A DNA stretch of 64,000 bases from Propionibacteriales bacterium (GCA_026392415.1 JAPLCC010000049.1:45174-109173); one strand, 5' to 3'; positions 1-11,737 are shown, numbered from the stretch's first letter. Made by a program: numbers and translations. Notes: generated from the sequence alone by a model not told the origin.

Positions 1-2
1 AC

Positions 3-167
3 TGCATCGCCATCGAGGACTCGCCGACGGGTGCGCGGTCAGCAGAGGCCGCCGGTTGTCGCGTGCTGGTGGTCCCGAACCACGTGCCGGTGCCCGAAGC
101 TCCCGGTCGCACGTTCCGGGACACGCTCGAAGGACTCACGCCGGAGGCGTTGAACTCACTGCTGTGA
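3..167 (+). CDS. HAD-family hydrolase, C-terminal fragment (truncated by window start)
   Basis: Frame 3 reads CIAIEDSPTGARSAEAAGCRVLVVPNHVPVP...LNSLL*; the IEDSPTGxxAAxAAG motif is typical of HAD phosphatases. Confidence 0.75.
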   Translation, partial: CIAIEDSPTGARSAEAAGCRVLVVPNHVPVPEAPGRTFRDTLEGLTPEALNSLL

Positions 168-1053
168 GGGGCAGCGTCGGCGCGGCCGTCAGAGGAAAGG
201 GCGGGGGAGTCCCGTCGTACGACGGGCACAGAGCCTGGTGCGCGCACCAGCGACAGCCGAAGCCCGGCCGGGACTCGAACTCGCCCTTCTCCGTCGCGAG
301 CCGGATGGCCTGCCAGACGGCCTGCACCTTGCGCTCGGTCGCCAACAGGTCCTGCTCGTCGGGCTCGTAGCGAAGCACCTGACTGTCGCCGAGGTAGACC
401 AGCTGCAGCATCTTCGGGACCACTCCGCGAGTACGCCACAGGACGAGCGCGTAGAACTTGAGCTGGAAGAGCACCTTGCTCTCGAACTTCTCGTTGACCG
501 CGTTTCCGGTCTTGTAGTCCACGATCCGGATGGCGCCGTCAGGCGCCACATCCACCCGGTCGATGACACCTCGCAACAGCAACTTCGTGTCGGTCAGCGT
601 CTCGACGTACAACTCGCGCTCGGCCGGCTCCAGGCGGGTCGGGTCCTCGAGGTCGAAGTACTTCACCAGGGTCTCGCGGCACGACACCAGCCACTCGGTG
701 ATCTCGGGGCCGTCGACGGGGAACATGGACGAGACCGCCGGCTCGGCCTCCTGAAGGTCCGCCCACGCCGGCGCGAGCATCGTCTCGGCACGCTCGGGCG
801 TCCGCTCGACAGCTGGCAGGTCGAACAACCTCTCCAGGACCGTGTGGATCACCGTGCCGCGCACCGCGGCAGGCGAGGGCGGCTCCGGGAGCCGGTCGAT
901 CGTGCGGAACCGGTAGAGCAACGGGCAGGACAGGAAGTCACCGACGCGCGAGGGGGACAGCGCGCCCAGCACGTCGACGCCGTCGACGCGAGTGCCACCG
1001 CGCTCCGACGGATCGGCCGGCTCGAGGCCGGTCCGCGCGGGCTGTGTGGTCAT
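136..1053 (-). CDS. RecB-like / Cas4-like PD-(D/E)XK nuclease family protein
   Basis: LSPSRVGDFLSCPLLYRFRTIDRLPE, IRIVDYKTG and C-terminal CRWCAHQALCPSY Cys cluster; start MTTQPARTG at 1053. Confidence 0.85.
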   Translation of the reverse strand: MTTQPARTGLEPADPSERGGTRVDGVDVLGALSPSRVGDFLSCPLLYRFRTIDRLPEPPSPAAVRGTVIHTVLERLFDLPAVERTPERAETMLAPAWADLQEAEPAVSSMFPVDGPEITEWLVSCRETLVKYFDLEDPTRLEPAERELYVETLTDTKLLLRGVIDRVDVAPDGAIRIVDYKTGNAVNEKFESKVLFQLKFYALVLWRTRGVVPKMLQLVYLGDSQVLRYEPDEQDLLATERKVQAVWQAIRLATEKGEFESRPGFGCRWCAHQALCPSYDGTPPPFPLTAAPTLPLTAVSSTPPA

Positions 1054-1121
1054 GGGTCCGACACTAGGCGAGCCCTCCGACACCTCACGGCCGCGGGACG
1101 CGCGACACATAGGGTTGTGCC

Positions 1122-1865
1122 ATGAGTCGATCCTCCGAAAGCCTCCGGCGACGCCTGGCCGCCATGCCTGAGCGCATCGGACATGCCGCCCGCGGTCGAT
1201 ATCCGGTCGTCGCGGTGACCGGCATGACCGGCGTGGGCAAGACCCAGCTGACCGACCGACTCGCCGGAAGTGCCGACGAGGCCGCTGCCGACGTGGGCTC
1301 CGCGGTGATGGAGAAGCGCACCCGGCGTTCGTCCGGGCTTCGAGGCTTCCGCTTCCGGGTGGTGCCCGGCGACAACGCGGCCACCCGACTGGGCGCTCTC
1401 GACGAGGTCTTCCACGACGACCCTGTCGACGGCGTCCTGCCCGTGGTGGCCAACGGCCACGCCACCGCCAGGCGTGCTGCAGGGACGAGCGGCGCGGCAG
1501 AGGCCAGCCGCGAGGAACAGCTGGCCGCCGAACTGGAGGACTGGTCGATCACCTCGCACCGGATCGCCTCCATGGCTGTCCGGCGCGACCGGCCGATCTG
1601 GCTGGTGATCGTCGTGACCAAGGCCGACCTCTTCGCCGACGAACTGGCGGACGTCGTGCACTACTACTCGCCGGGCAGCGGTTCGCCGTTCGCTGACAAG
1701 GTCGACGAGCTGCGCGCACTGGCCGGTGGGGCGCGTCTGTCGGTGGACGTACTCGCCGTCAGCACCCTGCCCGGCGACCGCAAGTCGGCGATGCCGGCCA
1801 AGCGGAGCACCCAACTGCTGGACGCCCTCGCCACGCGCCTCGAGCAGTTGAGCGGCCACCGGTAG
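1122..1865 (+). CDS. P-loop GTPase-like protein of unknown function
   Basis: Walker A GMTGVGKT and VTKAD (G4-like) in a 247 aa protein. Confidence 0.6.
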   Translation: MSRSSESLRRRLAAMPERIGHAARGRYPVVAVTGMTGVGKTQLTDRLAGSADEAAADVGSAVMEKRTRRSSGLRGFRFRVVPGDNAATRLGALDEVFHDDPVDGVLPVVANGHATARRAAGTSGAAEASREEQLAAELEDWSITSHRIASMAVRRDRPIWLVIVVTKADLFADELADVVHYYSPGSGSPFADKVDELRALAGGARLSVDVLAVSTLPGDRKSAMPAKRSTQLLDALATRLEQLSGHR

Positions 1866-1874
1866 CCTCGAAGC

Positions 1875-2999
1875 ATGTCCGAGCCCGAGGTCCCCGCACG
1901 ACCACCGTCGCCGCGGGGCATGATCCGGATCGGGCGAATCGCCGGCAGTGACGTCCTCGTCGCGAACTCCTGGTTCCTCGTCGCTGCCCTGATCGCCTAC
2001 ATCATGGGTCCCCGGGTGGACGAGGTGCAGAGCGGCCTCGGCGCCTGGAAGTACGTCGTCGGGCTGGCCTTCGCGATAGCGCTCTACCTCGCGATCCTCC
2101 TCCACGAGGCATCCCACGCGGTCGTCGCCAAACGCTTCGGCTTCCGGGTCGAGTCGATCACCCTGCACTTCCTCGGTGGCGCGACATCGATCGTCGGCGA
2201 GGCCCGTCGGCCGCGCCAGGAGTTCTGGATCGCCGTGGTGGGACCGATCACCTCGCTGGCCGTCGGTGCTGCCGCGCTGGGCCTCTACTTCGTCGTACCC
2301 CCGGGCCTCGGGCGACTGGTCATCGAGGGCCTGGCCGGCGCGAACCTGATGATCGGGGTGCTCAACCTGGTCCCGGGACTCCCGCTCGACGGTGGCCGGG
2401 TCCTCAAGGCCGGTGTGTGGGCAGCGACCGGTCGTGTGCACACCGGCACCATCGCGGCCGCCTGGGGCGGCCGGGTGACCGCCGTGCTGGTGCTGGTCTG
2501 GGCGCTGCTCAGCGCGACGACCGGCAGCGTGGTCAACCCGGTCATCCTCGCCATCGTCGCCCTCTTCCTCTGGACCGGCGCCAGTCAGTCGCTGGCCGCC
2601 GCCCGGGTGGTGCGGCGACTGGCGCAGGTGGTCCCGCACGAACTCGCGCGTCGCACCCTGGCGGTTCCCGACGACCTCCCGCTCGCGGAAGCCGTCAGGC
2701 GGGCCAGGGAGGCCGGCGCCGGCAGCATCGTGACGGTCACCTCGGACGGGCGCCCGATCGGCGTCGTCGACGAGCAGGCAGTCAACGCGATGCCCGACGA
2801 CCGGAAGCCCTGGGTCGCGGTGTCGACCGTGGCGCGCAGCCTGGCCGGCGGGCGGGCCCTGCCTGCCTCGATCGACGGAGCCGACCTGATCGACGCGCTG
2901 CGCAACTCACCCGCCTCGGAGTACGTCCTGCTCGCCGAGGACGGCAGCGTCTACGGCGTCCTGGCGGCCGCCGACATCGCGCGTGCCGTGCAGCGATAG
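1875..2999 (+). CDS. Site-2 protease (M50) family membrane metalloprotease with C-terminal CBS domains (Rip3-like)
   Basis: HEASHAVVAKRFG, NLVPGLPLDGGRVL, and CBS-like C-terminus. Confidence 0.88.
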   Translation: MSEPEVPARPPSPRGMIRIGRIAGSDVLVANSWFLVAALIAYIMGPRVDEVQSGLGAWKYVVGLAFAIALYLAILLHEASHAVVAKRFGFRVESITLHFLGGATSIVGEARRPRQEFWIAVVGPITSLAVGAAALGLYFVVPPGLGRLVIEGLAGANLMIGVLNLVPGLPLDGGRVLKAGVWAATGRVHTGTIAAAWGGRVTAVLVLVWALLSATTGSVVNPVILAIVALFLWTGASQSLAAARVVRRLAQVVPHELARRTLAVPDDLPLAEAVRRAREAGAGSIVTVTSDGRPIGVVDEQAVNAMPDDRKPWVAVSTVARSLAGGRALPASIDGADLIDALRNSPASEYVLLAEDGSVYGVLAAADIARAVQR

Positions 3000-3008
3000 A
3001 TTGCGCCG

Positions 3009-3962
3009 GTGAACGACGCAACTTCCGACGTGCCCCCGGAGGCCTGGTCCGGCGTCCATCGTGGACCGCTGCGCGAGGGCGAATGGGTGCGACTGGTCGA
3101 TGGCAAGGGCCGTCGCCACAATTTCGCGCTCGAGTCCGGCAAGCGGTTCTTCTCCAACAAGGGACACCTGGAGCACGACGAGCTGATCGGTCGCGAGGAA
3201 GGCTTCACCGTGACCTCCTCGGTCAACGGCGAGTACCTCGTCTTCCGCCCCCTGCTGTCCGAGTACGTCGTCTCGATGCCGCGCGGCGCCGCAGTGGTCT
3301 ATCCCAAGGACTCGGCGCAGATCATCTCGATGGCCGACATCTTCCCGGGTGCGCACGTGGTGGAAGCCGGCGTCGGGTCGGGCGCACTGACCTGCTCGCT
3401 GTTGCGTGCCGTCGGCCCCTACGGCCGCGTGTCGTCGTACGAACGCCGCGAGGAGTTCGCTGACGTCGCCCGACGCAACGTGACCCAGTTCTTCGGCGCA
3501 CCCGACGGCGAGACCCACCCGGCCTGGGAGCTCACGCTCGGCGACCTCGCCGAGGAGCTGCCCGCGTCGGGGAAGCGCTGCGACCGGATCATCCTCGACA
3601 TGCTGGCTCCCTGGGACTGTCTGGACGCCGCCGCCGAGGCGTTGCTGCCCGGCGGCATCATCTGCGCGTACGTCGCGACCACGACCCAGCTCTCGAAGTT
3701 CGTCGAGGCCGTCCGCATGCACGGCGGCTTCACCGAGCCGGCTCCGTGGGAGTCGCTCGTCCGCGACTGGCACGTCGAGGGCCTGGCCGTCCGGCCCGGG
3801 CACAAGATGATCGGTCACACAGCGTTCCTGGTCACGGCTCGCCGGATGGCGCCCGGTGAGCGGGCTCCATTGAAGAAGCGGCGGCCGGCGCCGGGGGCCT
3901 ACGGACCCGACTACGACGGGCCGCGACCGCCCGGCGTGCCGGAAATCACCGAAACTCCCTGA
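3009..3962 (+). CDS. trmI: tRNA (adenine-58-N1)-methyltransferase TrmI
   Basis: VYPKDSAQIISMADIFPGAHVVEAGVGSGALTCSLLRAVGPYGRVSSYERREEFADVARRNV; GTG start; conserved position upstream of arc. Confidence 0.92.
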   Translation: MNDATSDVPPEAWSGVHRGPLREGEWVRLVDGKGRRHNFALESGKRFFSNKGHLEHDELIGREEGFTVTSSVNGEYLVFRPLLSEYVVSMPRGAAVVYPKDSAQIISMADIFPGAHVVEAGVGSGALTCSLLRAVGPYGRVSSYERREEFADVARRNVTQFFGAPDGETHPAWELTLGDLAEELPASGKRCDRIILDMLAPWDCLDAAAEALLPGGIICAYVATTTQLSKFVEAVRMHGGFTEPAPWESLVRDWHVEGLAVRPGHKMIGHTAFLVTARRMAPGERAPLKKRRPAPGAYGPDYDGPRPPGVPEITETP

Positions 3963-3996
3963 ACCGACCCAGTAGGGTCAATTCAGGAGGTGTGCC

Positions 3997-5760
3997 ATGA
4001 CCAACATGGGAGAAGGCACCTCGGGAAGCCAGAGCTCCCCGAGCCGCCAGGAACTAGAGGACCAGGTCGGATTCCTCGAGGCCGAGATCCACGACCTGCG
4101 CCGGCGCCTGATCGACACGCCCGGGTCCACTGCGCGGTCCGTGGACATGCGCCTCGCGGACACCCAGCGGTCGCTGGCGGCGGTGACGGCCCAGAACGAG
4201 CGCCTCGCCAGCACCTTGCGCGAGGCCCGTGACCAGATCCTGAAGCTCAAGGAGGAGGTCGACCGGCTCGCCCAGCCGCCGGCCGGCTTCGGCACCTTCC
4301 TCCAGCGCAACGAGGACGACTCGGTCGACGTGTTCACCGGTGGCCGCAAACTGCGCGTCAGCGTGAGCCCCAACGTCGACCTCGACACCTTGCGTCGCGG
4401 CCAGGAGGTCATGCTCAACGAGGCGATGAACGTCGTCGCAGCGTTCGAGTACGAGACGGTCGGCGAGGTCGTCATGTTCAAGGAGCTGCTGGCCGACGGC
4501 GAACGCGTCCTGGTCATCGCCAACGCCGACGAGGAGCGCGTGGTCCGTCTGGCCGACCCGCTCTTCAACGAGACCCTGCGCGCCGGAGACTCGCTGCTGC
4601 TCGACTCCCGCGCCGGCTATGTCTACGAGAAGGTGCCGAAGTCCGAGGTCGAGGAACTCGTCCTTGAAGAGGTGCCCGACATCTCCTACGAGTCCATCGG
4701 TGGTCTGGGCAACCAGATCGAGATGATCCAGGACGCCGTCGAGCTGCCGTACCTCTACCCCGAGCTCTTCGCCGAGCACGAGCTGAAGCCGCCGAAGGGG
4801 ATCCTGCTCTACGGCCCGCCCGGCTGTGGCAAGACGCTGATCGCCAAGGCGGTCGCCAACTCGCTGGCCAAGAAGGTCGCGGCAAAGACGGGCCAGGAGG
4901 GGAAGTCCTACTTCCTCAACATCAAGGGACCCGAGCTGCTCAACAAGTACGTCGGCGAGACCGAGCGCCACATCCGCCTCGTCTTCCAGCGTGCCCGCGA
5001 GAAGGCCAGCACCGGTACGCCGGTCATCGTCTTCTTCGATGAGATGGACTCGCTGTTCCGCACCCGGGGCTCGGGTGTCTCCTCTGACGTCGAGAACACC
5101 ATCGTCCCGCAGCTGCTGAGCGAGATCGACGGTGTCGAGCTGCTCGAGAACGTCCTGGTCATCGGCGCCTCCAACCGCGAGGACATGATCGACCCGGCGA
5201 TCCTGCGTCCGGGCCGCCTGGACGTGAAGATCAAGATCGAGCGTCCCGATGCCGAGTCCGCACGCGACATCTTCAGCAAGTACCTCACCACCTCGCTGCC
5301 CCTGCACGCCGAGGACGTCGCCGAGTTCGGCGGCGACCGGCAGGCCACGATCGGGGGGATGATCCGCGCCACCGTCGAGCGGATGTACACCGAGACCGAG
5401 GAGAACCGCTTCCTCGAGGTGACCTACGCCAACGGCGACAAGGAAGTTCTCTACTTCAAGGACTTCAACTCCGGCGCCATGATCCAGAACATTGTCGACC
5501 GGGCGAAGAAGATGGCGATCAAGGACTTCATCGACCACAGCCAGAAGGGTCTGCGGGTCTCGCACCTGCTCCAGGCGTGCGTCGACGAGTTCAAGGAGAA
5601 CGAGGACCTGCCCAACACCACCAACCCCGATGACTGGGCGCGGATCTCCGGCAAGAAGGGCGAGCGGATCGTCTTCATCCGCACGCTCGTCACCGGCAAG
5701 CACGGCACCGAGCCGGGCCGATCCATCGACACGGTCAACGACACGGGCCAATACCTGTAG
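3997..5760 (+). CDS. arc: Proteasome-associated AAA ATPase ARC/Mpa
   Basis: Coiled-coil N-term, OB region, [24 protein letters not shown]-terminal GQYL (HbYX-type tail). Confidence 0.96.
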   Translation: MTNMGEGTSGSQSSPSRQELEDQVGFLEAEIHDLRRRLIDTPGSTARSVDMRLADTQRSLAAVTAQNERLASTLREARDQILKLKEEVDRLAQPPAGFGTFLQRNEDDSVDVFTGGRKLRVSVSPNVDLDTLRRGQEVMLNEAMNVVAAFEYETVGEVVMFKELLADGERVLVIANADEERVVRLADPLFNETLRAGDSLLLDSRAGYVYEKVPKSEVEELVLEEVPDISYESIGGLGNQIEMIQDAVELPYLYPELFAEHELKPPKGILLYGPPGCGKTLIAKAVANSLAKKVAAKTGQEGKSYFLNIKGPELLNKYVGETERHIRLVFQRAREKASTGTPVIVFFDEMDSLFRTRGSGVSSDVENTIVPQLLSEIDGVELLENVLVIGASNREDMIDPAILRPGRLDVKIKIERPDAESARDIFSKYLTTSLPLHAEDVAEFGGDRQATIGGMIRATVERMYTETEENRFLEVTYANGDKEVLYFKDFNSGAMIQNIVDRAKKMAIKDFIDHSQKGLRVSHLLQACVDEFKENEDLPNTTNPDDWARISGKKGERIVFIRTLVTGKHGTEPGRSIDTVNDTGQYL

Positions 5761-5780
5761 GACCCGCGTAGGCTCGATGC

Positions 5781-7289
5781 ATGAGCGTGCGCCGGGTGAT
5801 GGGCACCGAGATCGAATACGGGATCTCGGTGCTGGGACAGCCGACGGCCAACCCGATGGTGGCGTCGTCGCAGGTTGTGAACGCCTATGCGTCAGCGACG
5901 TTGCGGGCGCGCCGTGCGCGGTGGGACTTCGAGGAGGAGTCCCCGCTGCGCGACGCCCGCGGGTTCGACATGTCGCGCCAGATCGCGGACCCGAGCCAGC
6001 TGACCGACGAGGACCTCGGTCTGGCCAACGTGATCCTGACCAACGGCGCCCGGTTGTACGTCGACCACGCCCACCCGGAGTTCTCCACGCCCGAGGTGAT
6101 CACCCCGCTCGACATCGTGCGCTGGGACAAGGCGGGGGAGCAGGTCATGCTGGATGCCGCGCGCCTCGCGCAGCAGTTGCCCGGCAACCCGATGATCACG
6201 CTCTACAAGAACAACACCGACAACAAGGGAGCGTCGTACGGCGCTCACGAGAACTACCTGATGCGTCGGTCGACACCGTTCGCCGACATCGTCCGGCACC
6301 TGACCCCGTTCTTCGTCAGCCGTCAGGTGTTCTGCGGCGCCGGCCGGGTCGGCAAGGGCCAGGACGGTCGGGGCACGGGCTTCCAGATCAGCCAGCGCGC
6401 CGACTTCTTCGAGGTGGAGGTCGGCCTCGAGACGACCTTGAAGCGTCCCATCATCAACACGCGCGACGAGCCGCACGCCGATCCGGACAAGTACCGCCGG
6501 CTCCACGTGATCATCGGCGACGCGAACCTGTCGGAGATCGCCACCTACCTCAAGGTCGGCACGACGTCGCTGGTCCTGGCGATGATCGAGGACCGTTTCA
6601 TCAGCCGCGACCTCACCGTCCAGGGTCCGGTCGCCGCGCTGCGCGCCGTCTCGCACGACCCCGGTCTCGCGCAGCAGGTCACGCTGACCGACGGTCGCAC
6701 CCTGACGGGCATCCAGCTGCAGCTCGAGTACCTCGACCTCGCGAAGAAGTACGTCGAGGACCGCTACGGCTCCGACGCGGACGCCCAGACGATCGACGTG
6801 CTGGCTCGCTGGGAAGACGTGCTGACCCGCCTAGAGACCGACCCGATGTCGCTGTCGGACCAGCTCGACTGGGTCGCCAAGCTGAAGCTGATCGAGCAGT
6901 ACCGCTCCCGCGACGGTCTCGACTGGGACGATGCCAAGCTCCAGTTGATCGACATCCAGTACTCCGACATCCGGCCGGACAAGGGGCTCTACCACCGTCT
7001 CGTGAAGAGCGGTCGCATCCAGCGGCTCCTCTCCGACGCCGAGGTCGACTCCGCGATGACGAACCCGCCCGAGGAGACGCGTGCCTATTTCCGCGGCCGC
7101 TGCCTGGAGAAGTACGCGTCCGACATCGCGGCGGCGTCGTGGGACTCGGTCATCTTCGACCTGCCCGGGCGCGAGTCGCTCCAGCGGGTTCCGACCATCG
7201 ATCCGCTGCGCGGGAGCAAGGCCCACGTCGGCGAACTGATCGACAAGTGTGAAACAGCAGAGGCATTGGTCCGCGCACTCAGCCGGTGA
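5781..7289 (+). CDS. dop: Depupylase/deamidase of Pup (Dop)
   Basis: [42 protein letters not shown], position next to pup. Confidence 0.95.
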   Translation: MSVRRVMGTEIEYGISVLGQPTANPMVASSQVVNAYASATLRARRARWDFEEESPLRDARGFDMSRQIADPSQLTDEDLGLANVILTNGARLYVDHAHPEFSTPEVITPLDIVRWDKAGEQVMLDAARLAQQLPGNPMITLYKNNTDNKGASYGAHENYLMRRSTPFADIVRHLTPFFVSRQVFCGAGRVGKGQDGRGTGFQISQRADFFEVEVGLETTLKRPIINTRDEPHADPDKYRRLHVIIGDANLSEIATYLKVGTTSLVLAMIEDRFISRDLTVQGPVAALRAVSHDPGLAQQVTLTDGRTLTGIQLQLEYLDLAKKYVEDRYGSDADAQTIDVLARWEDVLTRLETDPMSLSDQLDWVAKLKLIEQYRSRDGLDWDDAKLQLIDIQYSDIRPDKGLYHRLVKSGRIQRLLSDAEVDSAMTNPPEETRAYFRGRCLEKYASDIAAASWDSVIFDLPGRESLQRVPTIDPLRGSKAHVGELIDKCETAEALVRALSR

Positions 7290-7306
7290 GTGGCTAGGGT
7301 TGCGGT

Positions 7307-7504
7307 ATGGCCCAGGAGCAGAAGCAACCGCGCAAGTCGGATGACGCCCAGGAGGCGACCGAGGTCGCCACCGAGTCCGATGTTGCCGAGCGCAAGGACG
7401 CGATGGATGACGACGTCGACGCGATCCTCGACGAGATCGACGAGGTCCTCGAGTCCAACGCCGAGGACTTCGTGAAGTCGTTCATCCAGAAGGGCGGGGA
7501 GTAG
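7307..7504 (+). CDS. pup: Prokaryotic ubiquitin-like protein Pup, ending GGE
   Basis: 65 aa; ...[27 protein letters not shown]. Confidence 0.97.
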   Translation: MAQEQKQPRKSDDAQEATEVATESDVAERKDAMDDDVDAILDEIDEVLESNAEDFVKSFIQKGGE

Positions 7505-7511
7505 CCCACAC

Positions 7512-8387
7512 ATGACTGGTGACGCACGGATCCCGGCCGCCTTCCTGCGCCCCGGGACCTCCTCCTTCAGCGACTTCATCGGCGTCAACGCGCCCGATCT
7601 GCTGCCTGCCCGTCGATCGCTCCCGGCCGGCACCGCCGCGGACCTCGCCCCGCACGGCACCACCATCGTCGCGGCGACCTTCCCCGGTGGCGTGGTGATG
7701 GCCGGTGACCGTCGCGCCACGATGGGCAACGTCATCGCCCAGCGCGACATCCAGAAGGTCTTCCCGGCCGATGAGTACTCGGTCGTGGGCATTGCCGGCA
7801 CGGCCGGCCTCGCCGTCGAGATGGTCCGGCTCTTCCAGGTCGAGCTCGAGCACTACGAGAAGATCGAGGGCAGCGTGCTGTCCCTCGACGGCAAGGCCAA
7901 CCGGCTCTCGGCCCTGATCCGGGCCAACCTGGGCATGGCGATGCAGGGCCTGGCCGTGGTCCCGATGTTCGCCGGTTTCGACCTGCACAGCGGGGTCGGC
8001 CGGATCTTCGGCTACGACGTCACTGGCGGCCGGCACGAGGAGGCCGCGTTCTTCACGGTGGGCTCCGGCTCGCTGTTCGCCCGGGGTGCCCTCAAGAAGC
8101 TCTACCGTGAGGACCTCAGCCAGGACGACACCGTCCGGGTCTGCCTGCAGGCGCTGTACGACGCGGCCGACGACGACTCCGCGACGGGCGGGCCCGACAT
8201 GGCGCGCCGGATCTTCCCGATCGTCTGGGTGGTGACCGCAGAGGGCGGCGTCGAGCTGAGCCAGGAGCAGATCGGCGCGCTCGCCGACGAGGTCGTGGCC
8301 GCCCGCCAACTGCGACCCGACGGCCCGGTGGCGCCGCTTCCCGGCGGCGACAGTGCCGGCGACAACGGACAGGAGGCCCCGGCATGA
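7512..8387 (+). CDS. prcB: Proteasome subunit beta (propeptide + Thr1)
   Basis: [50 protein letters not shown]. Confidence 0.96.
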   Translation: MTGDARIPAAFLRPGTSSFSDFIGVNAPDLLPARRSLPAGTAADLAPHGTTIVAATFPGGVVMAGDRRATMGNVIAQRDIQKVFPADEYSVVGIAGTAGLAVEMVRLFQVELEHYEKIEGSVLSLDGKANRLSALIRANLGMAMQGLAVVPMFAGFDLHSGVGRIFGYDVTGGRHEEAAFFTVGSGSLFARGALKKLYREDLSQDDTVRVCLQALYDAADDDSATGGPDMARRIFPIVWVVTAEGGVELSQEQIGALADEVVAARQLRPDGPVAPLPGGDSAGDNGQEAPA

Positions 8388-9187
8388 GCACCCCGTTCTA
8401 CGTCTCGCCCGAGCAGCTGATGAAGGACCGCGCCGATTTCGCCCGCAAGGGCATCGCCCGCGGTCGCTCGCTGACCGCCGTGCAGTACGCCGACGGCGTC
8501 CTCCTGGTGACCGAGAACCCCTCGCAGGCCCTGCACAAGGTCTCCGAGCTCTACGACCGGCTCGCGTTCGCCGCGGTCGGCCGCTACAACGAGTTCGAGA
8601 ACCTCCGCATCGCCGGCGTCCGGCTCGCCGACATGCGCGGCTATGCCTACGACCGCCGCGACGTCACCGGCCGCGGTCTGGCCAACGCCTATGCCCAGAC
8701 GCTGGGCACGATCTTCTCCTCGGGCGGCGAGAAGCCCTACGAGGTCGAGATCTTCGTCGCCGAGGTGGGTGCCACCGCGGCCGACGACCAGATCTACCGC
8801 CTGACCTACGAGGGTCGGGTGGCCGACGAGCACGGCTTCGCGGTGATGGGCGGCGACGCGGACACCGTGTCGGCGTACCTCAAGGAGCACTACACCGACG
8901 GCGCGAGCCTCGATGCCGCGCTGGCCGTCGCCGTGGCCGCACTCGGTCACAGCAGCGACGAGCGCGGGCAGGTGCAGGACCGGGTGATCCCGGTCGAGGA
9001 CCTGGAGGTCGCAGTCCTGGACCGCACCCGCACCCAGCCGCGCAAGTTCCGCCGGATCCTTCCCGCGAAACTCGCCGAACTCCTGGGGGACCGGGGCCCG
9101 GCCGAGGCAGCCCCGGAAGCACACTCCTCAGAGACTCCGACCAACGGCGGCCCCGAAGAGCCACCGGTGGCGCCTCCGCTCGCGTAG
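8384..9187 (+). CDS. prcA: Proteasome subunit alpha
   Basis: [51 protein letters not shown] overlap with prcB. Confidence 0.96.
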   Translation: MSTPFYVSPEQLMKDRADFARKGIARGRSLTAVQYADGVLLVTENPSQALHKVSELYDRLAFAAVGRYNEFENLRIAGVRLADMRGYAYDRRDVTGRGLANAYAQTLGTIFSSGGEKPYEVEIFVAEVGATAADDQIYRLTYEGRVADEHGFAVMGGDADTVSAYLKEHYTDGASLDAALAVAVAALGHSSDERGQVQDRVIPVEDLEVAVLDRTRTQPRKFRRILPAKLAELLGDRGPAEAAPEAHSSETPTNGGPEEPPVAPPLA

Positions 9188-9196
9188 GGTTCCATC

Positions 9197-10558
9197 ATGG
9201 ACCGCCGAATCTTCGGTATCGAGAACGAGTACGGCGTCACCTGCACGTTCCGCGGTCAACGCCGGCTGAGCCCCGACGAGGTGGCGCGCTACCTGTTCCG
9301 CAAGGTGGTGAGCTGGGGGCGTTCGAGCAACGTCTTCCTCCGCAACGGCGCCCGGCTCTACCTCGACGTGGGCAGCCACCCCGAGTACGCCACGCCCGAG
9401 TGCGACGACATCGCCGAGCTCGTGACGCACGACAAGGCGGGGGAGCGGGTCCTCGAGGGCCTGCTGCTCGATGCGGAGCAGCGCCTGCACGACGAGGGCA
9501 TCGCCGGCGAGATCTACCTCTTCAAGAACAACACCGACTCCGCGGGCAACTCCTATGGCTGCCACGAGAATTACCTCGTGAGCCGGGCCGGGGAGTTCAG
9601 CAAGCTGGCCGACGTGCTGATCCCGTTCCTGGTGACCCGGCAGATCATTGTCGGCGCCGGGAAGATCACCCAGACGCCGCGCGGTACGTCGTACTCCGTC
9701 AGTCAGCGGGCCGAGCACATCTGGGAGGGCGTCTCGAGCGCGACCACCCGCAGCCGCCCGATCATCAACACGCGCGACGAGCCGCACGCCGACGCGGAGA
9801 AGTACCGCCGTCTCCACGTCATCGTCGGTGACTCCAACATGAGCGAGACGACCACGATGCTCAAGGTCGCCTCCTGCGACCTGGTGCTGCGGATGATCGA
9901 GGAGGGCGTCGTCATGCGCGACCTCACGATGGAGAACCAGATCCGGGCCATCCGGGAGATCTCCCACGACGTCACGGGCCGGCGCAAGATCCGGCTCGCG
10001 AACGGCCGGGAAGCGAGTGCGCTCGACATCCAGGGCGAGTACCTCGCCAAGGCTCGCGACTTCGTGGACCGCCGGGGGATCAGCACCCCGATCATCGAAC
10101 GGTCCCTCGACCTGTGGGAGCGCGGCCTGAAGGCCGTCGAGTCCGACGACCTGGGCCTGGTCGACCGCGAGATCGACTGGGTCATCAAGTGGAAGGTGAT
10201 CGAGCGTTACCGCGCCAAGCACGGTCTGCCGCTCAGCCACCCCCGGGTCGCCCAGCTCGACCTCGCCTACCACGACATCCACCGAGGTCGCGGCCTCTAC
10301 TACCTGCTGGAGAAGCGCGGAGCGGTGGCCCGGGTCAGCACCGACCTCAAGATCTTCGAAGCGAAGTCCGTGCCGCCGCAGAACACCCGTGCCCGCCTCC
10401 GGGGCGAGTTCATCCGCCGCGCCCAGGAGCGCCGCCGCGACTTCACGGTCGACTGGGTGCACCTCAAGCTCAACGACCAGGCGCAACGCACCGTCCTGTG
10501 CAAGGACCCGTTCCGGGCCTACGACGAGCGCGTGCAGCGGTTGATCGACGGCATGTAG
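9197..10558 (+). CDS. pafA: Pup-protein ligase PafA
   Basis: [69 protein letters not shown]. Confidence 0.96.
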   Translation: MDRRIFGIENEYGVTCTFRGQRRLSPDEVARYLFRKVVSWGRSSNVFLRNGARLYLDVGSHPEYATPECDDIAELVTHDKAGERVLEGLLLDAEQRLHDEGIAGEIYLFKNNTDSAGNSYGCHENYLVSRAGEFSKLADVLIPFLVTRQIIVGAGKITQTPRGTSYSVSQRAEHIWEGVSSATTRSRPIINTRDEPHADAEKYRRLHVIVGDSNMSETTTMLKVASCDLVLRMIEEGVVMRDLTMENQIRAIREISHDVTGRRKIRLANGREASALDIQGEYLAKARDFVDRRGISTPIIERSLDLWERGLKAVESDDLGLVDREIDWVIKWKVIERYRAKHGLPLSHPRVAQLDLAYHDIHRGRGLYYLLEKRGAVARVSTDLKIFEAKSVPPQNTRARLRGEFIRRAQERRRDFTVDWVHLKLNDQAQRTVLCKDPFRAYDERVQRLIDGM

Positions 10559-10591
10559 GGACTACTCAGGCCGACTGGGTATGGTTTGCGC

Positions 10592-11713
10592 GTGCTCGAC
10601 CGCCTGCGACGACGTCCCGCTGCCCTGCTGCTGACCGCCCTGCTCCCGGCGAGCCTCGCGCTCGCCGCCTGCGGGGACGGTGACGAACAACTGAAGGGCT
10701 TCGACGCCGTCTCGATCAGCGGAGCGGTCGGCTCCACGCCGAAGCTCGACTGGAAGGGCAAGCTCGCGGCCGGCAAGCGCCAGGTCAAGGTGGTCACCGA
10801 GGGCGACGGGCCCGAGATCGCCAAGGGCGACGTGGTGCAGGTCGACTTCACGATGGCCAACGGGTACACGCACAAGGTCACCTACGACGCCTACGACAAG
10901 TACTCCCTCAGCACGTTGGTCAAGGTCGGCACCGAGCTCGTCCCGTCGAGCTTCTCGGACCTGCTCGCCGCCGGCATCGACGACGAGATCAAGGCCGGCC
11001 AGAAGATCGGCACCCGGATCGCCGTCACGATGAGCAGCGAGGACCTGATCGCCGACTACCTCGGCAACGCCCAGGCCGCCCAGCTCATTGCCTCCAAGGA
11101 CATCGGCAACGAGGACGGCCTGCTCTTCGTCGCCGACCTGACTGCTGTGGCCGGTCCGAGCGGCACCGAGGAGAAGGCGCCCGCCTGGGCGCCGAAGATC
11201 GTCGAGGAGGACGGCGTGCCGTCCAGCTTCGACTTCAAGGGCGCCCCCGCCCCCTCGGGCAAGCTCGAGGTCGCTGCGATCATCCTGGGCGACGGACCCA
11301 AGGTGAAGAGCGGCCAGAACATCCTGGCCAGCTACCTCGGCCAGCTCCCGAAGGAGAAGACGCCGTTCGACGAGAGCTACGCCGACGGTCGAGCTCTCGC
11401 CGCCGTCGTCGGCGGCGCTGATGCATCGGTCGTCAAGGGCTGGTCGAAGGGCCTCGTCGGACTGCCGGTCGGCAGTCGGGTACTCCTGCAGATCCCGCCG
11501 AGCCTCGGCTACGGCAAGGAGGCGCAGAAGGACCAGGCCGGCAAGGTGACCATCCCGGCCAACTCGACGCTCTACTTCATCGTCGACATCCTCGACGTGG
11601 CCGACCCCGAGCCCGCGCCCGAGCCCGCCGAGCCGGCATCGCCGACCGACGCTGCCACCGGCACCCCGTCCGGGACGCCTTCCACAGAGCCGTCCGAAGG
11701 GGCGTCGGAGTAG
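10592..11713 (+). CDS. FKBP-type peptidyl-prolyl isomerase lipoprotein (two FKBP-like segments)
   Basis: Lipobox LALAACG; C-terminal FKBP VVKGWSKGLVGLPVGSRVLLQIPPSLGYG; GTG start. Confidence 0.85.
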   Translation: MLDRLRRRPAALLLTALLPASLALAACGDGDEQLKGFDAVSISGAVGSTPKLDWKGKLAAGKRQVKVVTEGDGPEIAKGDVVQVDFTMANGYTHKVTYDAYDKYSLSTLVKVGTELVPSSFSDLLAAGIDDEIKAGQKIGTRIAVTMSSEDLIADYLGNAQAAQLIASKDIGNEDGLLFVADLTAVAGPSGTEEKAPAWAPKIVEEDGVPSSFDFKGAPAPSGKLEVAAIILGDGPKVKSGQNILASYLGQLPKEKTPFDESYADGRALAAVVGGADASVVKGWSKGLVGLPVGSRVLLQIPPSLGYGKEAQKDQAGKVTIPANSTLYFIVDILDVADPEPAPEPAEPASPTDAATGTPSGTPSTEPSEGASE

Positions 11714-11737
11714 CCCACACCGGGCAGAATCGATCCC

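Noticed and set aside
1050-2639. 529-aa minus-strand ORF opposite the GTPase-like and M50 genes
   Set aside because: Low-complexity, Arg/Gly/His/Asp-rich shadow translation; plus-strand genes are well supported
4054-5751. 565-aa minus-strand ORF opposite arc/mpa
   Set aside because: Shadow ORF; the plus strand encodes an intact AAA ATPase
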